Both the position numbers and the translations under genes were made by a program. From JBBDWZ01 sp050732575 (GTDB lineage: Bacteria > Gemmatimonadota > Gemmatimonadetes > Longimicrobiales > RSA9): DNA of 10,912 bases. Each line of letters starts with the position of its first letter. Position 1 is the first letter of the stretch. The DNA lies in assembly GCA_050732575.1 (NCBI GenBank), contig JBOHRF010000160.1:1-10912 (forward strand), read 5' to 3'. Below the pieces are notes generated by a model. The model had not been told where the DNA came from and searched no databases. It saw only the letters and a program-made list of their open reading frames with translations. Shown piece after piece: positions 6,871 to 10,912 of the stretch.

Positions 6871-7163
6871 TCATTTCGCGCTCATCTGTCGTCGCAATTC
6901 CTGGAACCAGTTGACCACCACGAAGCGCCTGGGAGTGCCGGCCGGCCCACCACGGACCATCAGGAACGCCTTGCCATCCGGAAACACATCGTAGTACCGA
7001 GCACCATGGCCAGCCCAGGGCGCAACACCTTGAGCGCCACTTTGCGGTTGTGCTTCAGGTCACGCGCCAGGTAGACAGTGGCCATGCCACCGGCGCCAAT
7101 CTCACGCTCGATGGCGTAGCGGTCTGACGGTACGGACCTCAGTTGCTCGGAAACGTTCACCAA
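6871..7163 (-). pseudogene. Ser/Thr kinase with TolB/WD40-like C-terminus: internally deleted remnant
   Basis: From a TTG at 7163 (or GTG at 7160), after an AAGGCAGG motif, the - strand reads SEQLRSVPSDRYAIEREIG, then GAGGMATVYLARDL, then KVALKVLRPGLAMVLG. This is the N-terminal lobe of a Hanks-type kinase with glycine loop and catalytic Lys. At about 7000-7010 the homology breaks. The original frame runs into TGA at 6962-6960, while another frame (7002-6871) reads RYYDVFPDGKAFLMVRGG, then FVVVNWFQELRRQMSAK and a stop. This is the typical C-terminal end of long kinases of the same kind, whose sensor part is a TolB/WD40-like propeller (family pattern YDVSPDG...VVLNWFEEL). About 90 codons of a normal 850-900 remain. 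HRD and DFG motifs are absent, so no kinase activity is possible. It differs from the intact kinase at 868-3231 and is not a fragment of it. Confidence 0.78.
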
Positions 7164-7371
7164 CTCGTGCCTGCCTTCGCTGGCGATTGCATTGCGGGAG
7201 ATGTCGGCCCTGCCAGGTGGAAGCAGGGCTAATATGGAAATCCGGCCTGGCGGAGGCCAGCGCGGCTGGCCGACCCGGCGCCGGGCGGCTAGGCTTCACG
7301 TCTCTCGAAGGTCGGTAGTCGGTCCTGGATCTTCACCTGGACTCACCAACTACGGCCTGCTCTTCCGACAC
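7164..7371. other. Intergenic region with GC-rich hairpins before the dehydrogenase gene
   Basis: No gene is supported here. Visible structures are a hairpin GCCCTGC (7207-7213) with GCAGGGC (7223-7229) around a 9-nt loop, GGCCT (7244-7248) with AGGCC (7254-7258), CCAGC with GCTGG (7257-7269), and a perfect 12-bp palindrome CCCGGCGCCGGG (7274-7285). The region separates the - strand kinase remnant from the + strand dehydrogenase and should hold the promoter of the latter, but I see no convincing -35/-10 pair. The first hairpin lacks a following T-run. Confidence 0.5.
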
Positions 7372-7377
7372 AGGAGG
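7372..7377 (+). promoter_or_regulatory. Ribosome binding site AGGAGG
   Basis: A perfect AGGAGG lies 5 nt before the ATG at 7383 and fixes the start of the dehydrogenase gene. Confidence 0.85.
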
Positions 7378-7382
7378 CGACT

Positions 7383-9461
7383 ATGAGCGTCGTTGCTCTG
7401 ACCAGCCGGCCCCGCGCGCCGCTGCCTGTGCTGCTCATCGTAATAGCCACCAGTTGTGGAATACCATCCGATGTCGTGGACGATGCAGCGTTGCGCGCCG
7501 CGGACGCCGATTCGGCCAACTGGCTCACCTACGGGCGCACCTATGATGAGCAGCGACACAGCCCGCTGCGTCAAATCGATGAAGCCAATGTGAGCCGCCT
7601 CGGCCTGGCCTGGTCGCTCGACCTGAACACACTTCGTGGTCTGGAAGGCACGCCTCTCGTACATAACGGCGTGTTGTATACGACCAGCGCATGGAGCGTA
7701 CTGCATGCCGTGAATGCAGCCACCGGGCAGATGTTGTGGACGTACGATCCGCAGGTACCCAAACAGCACGCCAAGTTTGCGTGTTGCGATGTCGTGAATC
7801 GCGGGCCCGCGCTTTATGAGGGTCGCGTGTACGTCGGGGCATTGGATGGACGGCTGGTGGCCGTCGATGCCGCGACCGGTCAGCTTGCCTGGGAAGTGCA
7901 AACCACACCCAAAGGAACGGCCTACACGATCACGGGCGCACCGCGCGTTGCCGGCGGACGCGTGTTGATCGGCAATGGCGGTGCCGAATATGGCGTGCGC
8001 GGCTACGTGACCGCGTATGCCGCGGCCACGGGCGAGCAGCTCTGGCGCACGTACACAGTGCCGGGTGATCCATCCAGGCCATTCGAGTCGGAAGCGCTGC
8101 GCCGTGCGGCCACAACCTGGAGCGGCGAATACTGGAAAGCGGGTGGCGGTGGTACGGCCTGGGATGCCATCGTCTACGATCCCGAGCTGGACTACGTGTA
8201 CATCGGTGTAGGCAACGGCTCACCGTGGTACCGGCGGCTGCGCAGCAAAGACAGCGGCGACAATCTCTACCTCGCCTCCATTCTGGCGGTGCGCGCGGAC
8301 AATGGCGAATACGTCTGGCACTACCAGACCACACCCGGCGACAACTGGGACTATACGGCCACGCAACCGCTCATGCTGGCTACGCTCACCATCGATGGTG
8401 CTGAGCGGCGCGTGATCATGCAGGCGCCCAAGAACGGGTTCTTCTATGTGCTCGATCGCGCCGATGGCAAACTGATCTCGGCGCAACCGTACGCGAAGAT
8501 GAACTGGGCCACCGGTATTGATTCGGCGGGACGACCCATCGAAGCGCCCGCCGCGCGCGCGCTGACTGTCGCGACCACCGTGACACCGAGCACATACGGT
8601 GCGCACAACTGGCATCCCATGTCGTACAATCCCGCCACCGGTCTGGTGTATTTCCCGGTGAGCGAAGGTTCCTTCCTGCACGTGGTAAACGATGCCTGGA
8701 CGTATGACTCGCTGCTCTGGAACGTGGGCGATCGACTGGCGCGCTACACGGGCCCGGCGCTTCAGAAATGGCTGGCCGAGCCGGTGGAAGGCCGCCTGTC
8801 TGCCTGGGATCCGGTGGCGCAGCGTGAGGTGTGGCGGGCGGCGCAGCCATTCCCTTTCAGTGGCGGCACACTGAGCACGGCTGGCAACCTGGTGGTGCAA
8901 GGCCGCGCGGATGGCAAACTGCTCGCGCATCGTGCAACCGATGGCAACGTGCTCTGGGAATTCGATACCGGCGTCGGCATCATGGCACCGCCCATTACCT
9001 ATCTGGTGGATGGGCGCCAATACGTGGCTGTGTTGTCCGGTTGGGGTGGTCCCGGCGCGTTGTGGAACGATCAGTTCGGCAAAGGGGCGTGGGGTCCGGG
9101 CCGGCTCCTCGCGTTTGCGCTCGATGGCAGTGCGACTCTGCCTGCTGCAAAAGCGGCGGCGCCGCCCGTACCGCCGCCCACATTTACCCTGACCGCGCGC
9201 GCGGCCGACATCGCCGAAGGCGCAGTCCTCTACGAGTATTACTGCTCGTTCTGTCACGGCACGGGCGTAGTGAGCGGCAGTGGCGTGCCCGATCTGCGCT
9301 ATGCAACTCGAACAACCCATGAGCAATTCGAGCCAATCGTACGGGGCGGCCTGCGCGCGCCACTCGGCATGCCATCGTTCGGTGACAACCTCACCGCGGC
9401 GCAGGTGCGCATGGTCCAGGCGCACGTGCTGCAGCGCGCGCGCGAGTCGGCGCGCAACTGA
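7383..9461 (+). CDS. PQQ-dependent quinohemoprotein dehydrogenase (type II alcohol dehydrogenase-like)
   Basis: 692 aa, the usual size of soluble quinohemoprotein alcohol dehydrogenases. It should oxidise an alcohol or aldehyde outside the inner membrane with pyrroloquinoline quinone and pass electrons to its own heme c. Residues 1-25 are an export signal; ATSCG (22-26) could be a weak lipobox with Cys25. The eight-bladed PQQ propeller covers about 45-582, starting with NWLTYGRTYDEQRHSPL. Vicinal Cys134-Cys135 form the disulfide ring over PQQ; Glu202 (GGAEYG), Asn278 (GVGNGSPW) and Asp323 (GDNWDYTATQP) fit the calcium and catalytic positions of the family. A Pro/Ala linker (587-600) leads to a cytochrome c domain with CSFCH (621-625) and probable axial Met663 (LGMPSFGDNL). 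The substrate cannot be told from sequence. No pqq biosynthesis genes are in the window. The acyl-CoA synthetase starts 14 bp downstream, suggesting an operon. Confidence 0.92.
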   Translation: MSVVALTSRPRAPLPVLLIVIATSCGIPSDVVDDAALRAADADSANWLTYGRTYDEQRHSPLRQIDEANVSRLGLAWSLDLNTLRGLEGTPLVHNGVLYTTSAWSVLHAVNAATGQMLWTYDPQVPKQHAKFACCDVVNRGPALYEGRVYVGALDGRLVAVDAATGQLAWEVQTTPKGTAYTITGAPRVAGGRVLIGNGGAEYGVRGYVTAYAAATGEQLWRTYTVPGDPSRPFESEALRRAATTWSGEYWKAGGGGTAWDAIVYDPELDYVYIGVGNGSPWYRRLRSKDSGDNLYLASILAVRADNGEYVWHYQTTPGDNWDYTATQPLMLATLTIDGAERRVIMQAPKNGFFYVLDRADGKLISAQPYAKMNWATGIDSAGRPIEAPAARALTVATTVTPSTYGAHNWHPMSYNPATGLVYFPVSEGSFLHVVNDAWTYDSLLWNVGDRLARYTGPALQKWLAEPVEGRLSAWDPVAQREVWRAAQPFPFSGGTLSTAGNLVVQGRADGKLLAHRATDGNVLWEFDTGVGIMAPPITYLVDGRQYVAVLSGWGGPGALWNDQFGKGAWGPGRLLAFALDGSATLPAAKAAAPPVPPPTFTLTARAADIAEGAVLYEYYCSFCHGTGVVSGSGVPDLRYATRTTHEQFEPIVRGGLRAPLGMPSFGDNLTAAQVRMVQAHVLQRARESARN

Positions 9462-9475
9462 TCGTCACGGAAGTC

Positions 9476-10912
9476 ATGCAACTGATCGCGAGGGCTCTGC
9501 GCCATCCCGAACGCATCGCCGTTGTGTCCGATGGCGATGCGTTCTCCTATCGACAACTCGCCACTGCATCGCAACGTGTGGCCGCCGCGCTGCTGGGTGA
9601 TCAGCCAGACCTGGCCGAAGCGCGCGTCGCGTTCCTGATGCCACCGGGGTTCGATTGGGTGGCCGTGTTGTGGGGCATCTGGCGTGCCGGCGGCATGGCC
9701 GTACCGCTCGGCCTTACCCAGCCACCGGCCGAGCTGGAGCATGCCATTCGTGATGCGCAGGCCAGCACCGTGGTGGCCGACCCGGCGCACGTGACCGCGA
9801 TCGCGCAGCTGGCGCGTGACTGCTGTGCGCGCTTCTACACAACGGCGGACTTACAGGTCGATGTACGGGCAAGAGAGCCGCAAGTAGCAGCGGAGCGGCG
9901 CGCGCTCATGCTCTATACCAGCGGCACGACCGGCAAACCCAAAGGCGTGGTCCATACGTTTGCCAGCCTGACCGCGCAAATCACATCACTGGTGGATGCC
10001 TGGCAGTGGCGTTCGGAAGATCGCACGCTGCTCGTGCTGCCCCTGCATCACGTGCATGGCATTGTGAATGTCGTGGGTTGCGCGTTGTGGGCGAGCGCCA
10101 CGTGTGAGATGATGGCGCGTTTCGATGCGGAAGCGACCTGGGCGCGCATCGCATCGGGTGAGCTCACGGTCTTCATGGCCGTACCCACCATCTACCACCG
10201 TTTGATCGCGTCCTGGGATGCGGTAGCGCTCGACCAACAGCGCTTGCGATCTGAAAGCGCGCGCAGGATGCGGCTGATGGTGTCGGGCTCGGCCGCGCTG
10301 CCCGTACAGACTCTGGAGCGCTGGCGCGAGATCACCGGACACACGCTGCTCGAGCGTTATGGCATGACCGAGATCGGCATGGCGCTCTCCAGTCCGCTGC
10401 ACGGCGAACGACGCCCGGGCTGCGTGGGCATGCCACTGCCTGGCGTGGATGTGCGTATCGTCGATGAGGGTGGCGCAGAAGTGCCGTCCGGCACCGCCGG
10501 TGAACTCGAGGTGCGCGGCCCATCCGTGTTCCGCGAATACTGGCGCAACCCGGAAGCCACGCGCGTCGCATTCAGAAGTGCCGAGAATCTTCCGCCCTTC
10601 CTCTCTTCGCCTCTTCCGGGTTTCGATGATTGGTTTCGGACTGGTGATGTGGCGGTGGTCGAAGATGCCTACTATCGCATTCTGGGTCGCACCAGCATCG
10701 ACATCATCAAGACGGGTGGCTACAAGGTGTCTGCACTCGAGATCGAGGAAGTGTTGCGCACGCATCCGGCGGTAGCCGAGTGTGCCGTGGTGGGGCTACC
10801 CGATGCGGAATGGGGCGAGCGCGTGTGCGTCGCGCTGGAGCTTGGATCGGAACATGAGTTGACCCTGACCGAACTGCAGGACTGGTTACGGGAACGGCTG
10901 GCGCCTTACAAG
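9476..10912 (+). CDS. Acyl-CoA synthetase, malonyl-CoA synthetase (MatB/ACSF3)-like, 3' end cut by window
   Basis: 479 codons are open to the window edge with no stop; only the last 20-50 residues are missing. The enzyme would adenylate a carboxylic acid with ATP and transfer it to CoA in the cytoplasm. Visible motifs are the P-loop-like YTSGTTGKPKG (147-157), LHHVHGIVN (190-198), YGMTE (295-299), WFRTGD (386-391) and TGGYKVSALEIEEVL (413-427). HHVHG and the GGYKVSALE hinge are characteristic of malonyl/methylmalonyl-CoA synthetases (bacterial MatB, human ACSF3) rather than long-chain enzymes. The C-terminal catalytic Lys is expected just past the edge, after APYK. The ATG at 9476 is the first Met after the dehydrogenase stop and has only a weak purine motif (CGGAAG) before it. 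Residues 367-385 form a Pro/Leu/Ser-rich insert between AF and WFRTGD that relatives do not usually have. Specificity is probable, not shown. Confidence 0.88.
   Translation, partial: MQLIARALRHPERIAVVSDGDAFSYRQLATASQRVAAALLGDQPDLAEARVAFLMPPGFDWVAVLWGIWRAGGMAVPLGLTQPPAELEHAIRDAQASTVVADPAHVTAIAQLARDCCARFYTTADLQVDVRAREPQVAAERRALMLYTSGTTGKPKGVVHTFASLTAQITSLVDAWQWRSEDRTLLVLPLHHVHGIVNVVGCALWASATCEMMARFDAEATWARIASGELTVFMAVPTIYHRLIASWDAVALDQQRLRSESARRMRLMVSGSAALPVQTLERWREITGHTLLERYGMTEIGMALSSPLHGERRPGCVGMPLPGVDVRIVDEGGAEVPSGTAGELEVRGPSVFREYWRNPEATRVAFRSAENLPPFLSSPLPGFDDWFRTGDVAVVEDAYYRILGRTSIDIIKTGGYKVSALEIEEVLRTHPAVAECAVVGLPDAEWGERVCVALELGSEHELTLTELQDWLRERLAPYK

Noticed and set aside
7207..7229. Intrinsic terminator before the dehydrogenase gene
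   Set aside because: The 7-bp stem is good, but no T-run follows on either strand and no intact gene ends nearby.
6304..7382. Insertion sequence as the cause of the gene decay
   Set aside because: No transposase fragment, terminal inverted repeats or target-site duplication can be seen in this stretch.
8220..9425. 401-aa antisense open frame opposite the dehydrogenase
   Set aside because: The + strand carries conserved PQQ and heme c motifs in this stretch; the antisense product has none.

Overview
The window is GC-rich DNA (clearly above 60% by eye) from a bacterium. It carries five genes that look functional, all on the + strand, and a degraded stretch holding two internally deleted genes on the - strand. 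The gene content suggests a Gemmatimonadota- or Acidobacteriota-type soil or sediment heterotroph: a kinase-linked ECF-type sigma factor, a TPR-bearing receptor-like Ser/Thr kinase, a secreted VPS10/sortilin-like BNR-repeat protein, a remnant of a 'GGMATVYLA' kinase with a TolB-like C-terminus, and a quinohemoprotein dehydrogenase. Xanthomonadales-like gammaproteobacteria share several of these families, so the phylum is inferred, not shown.

Layout. 1-310: leader and promoter region with a TATAAT box (39-44) and about 11 copies of a 9-bp tandem repeat (unit GCCCGTTAC); a fragment of the same repeat lies inverted at the left window edge. 311-3231: sigma factor gene and membrane Ser/Thr kinase gene, overlapping by ATGA. 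3391-6303: 970-aa secreted beta-propeller protein with two poly-glycine tracts. 6304-7382: no intact gene. This stretch has a large imperfect hairpin built of GGGAGC/GCTCCC words, then (on the - strand) an aldo/keto reductase remnant and a kinase remnant, each keeping its two ends and missing the middle, then GC-rich short hairpins before the next gene. 7383-9461: exported PQQ- and heme c-dependent dehydrogenase. 9476-10912: adenylate-forming acyl-CoA (malonyl-CoA-like) synthetase, cut by the window end.

How the parts may work together. The sigma factor lacks the usual acidic cluster of region 2.2 and has Ser/Thr residues there. With the overlapping kinase gene, this fits control of the sigma factor by phosphorylation, as known for the EcfP/PknT pair of Vibrio. 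The dehydrogenase and the synthetase are 14 bp apart and probably co-transcribed; oxidation of an alcohol or aldehyde outside the membrane followed by CoA activation of the acid inside is a reasonable but untested reading. The strongest unusual observations are the pair of internally deleted neighbours, the repeat-rich leader of the sigma gene, and the predicted phospho-controlled sigma factor.
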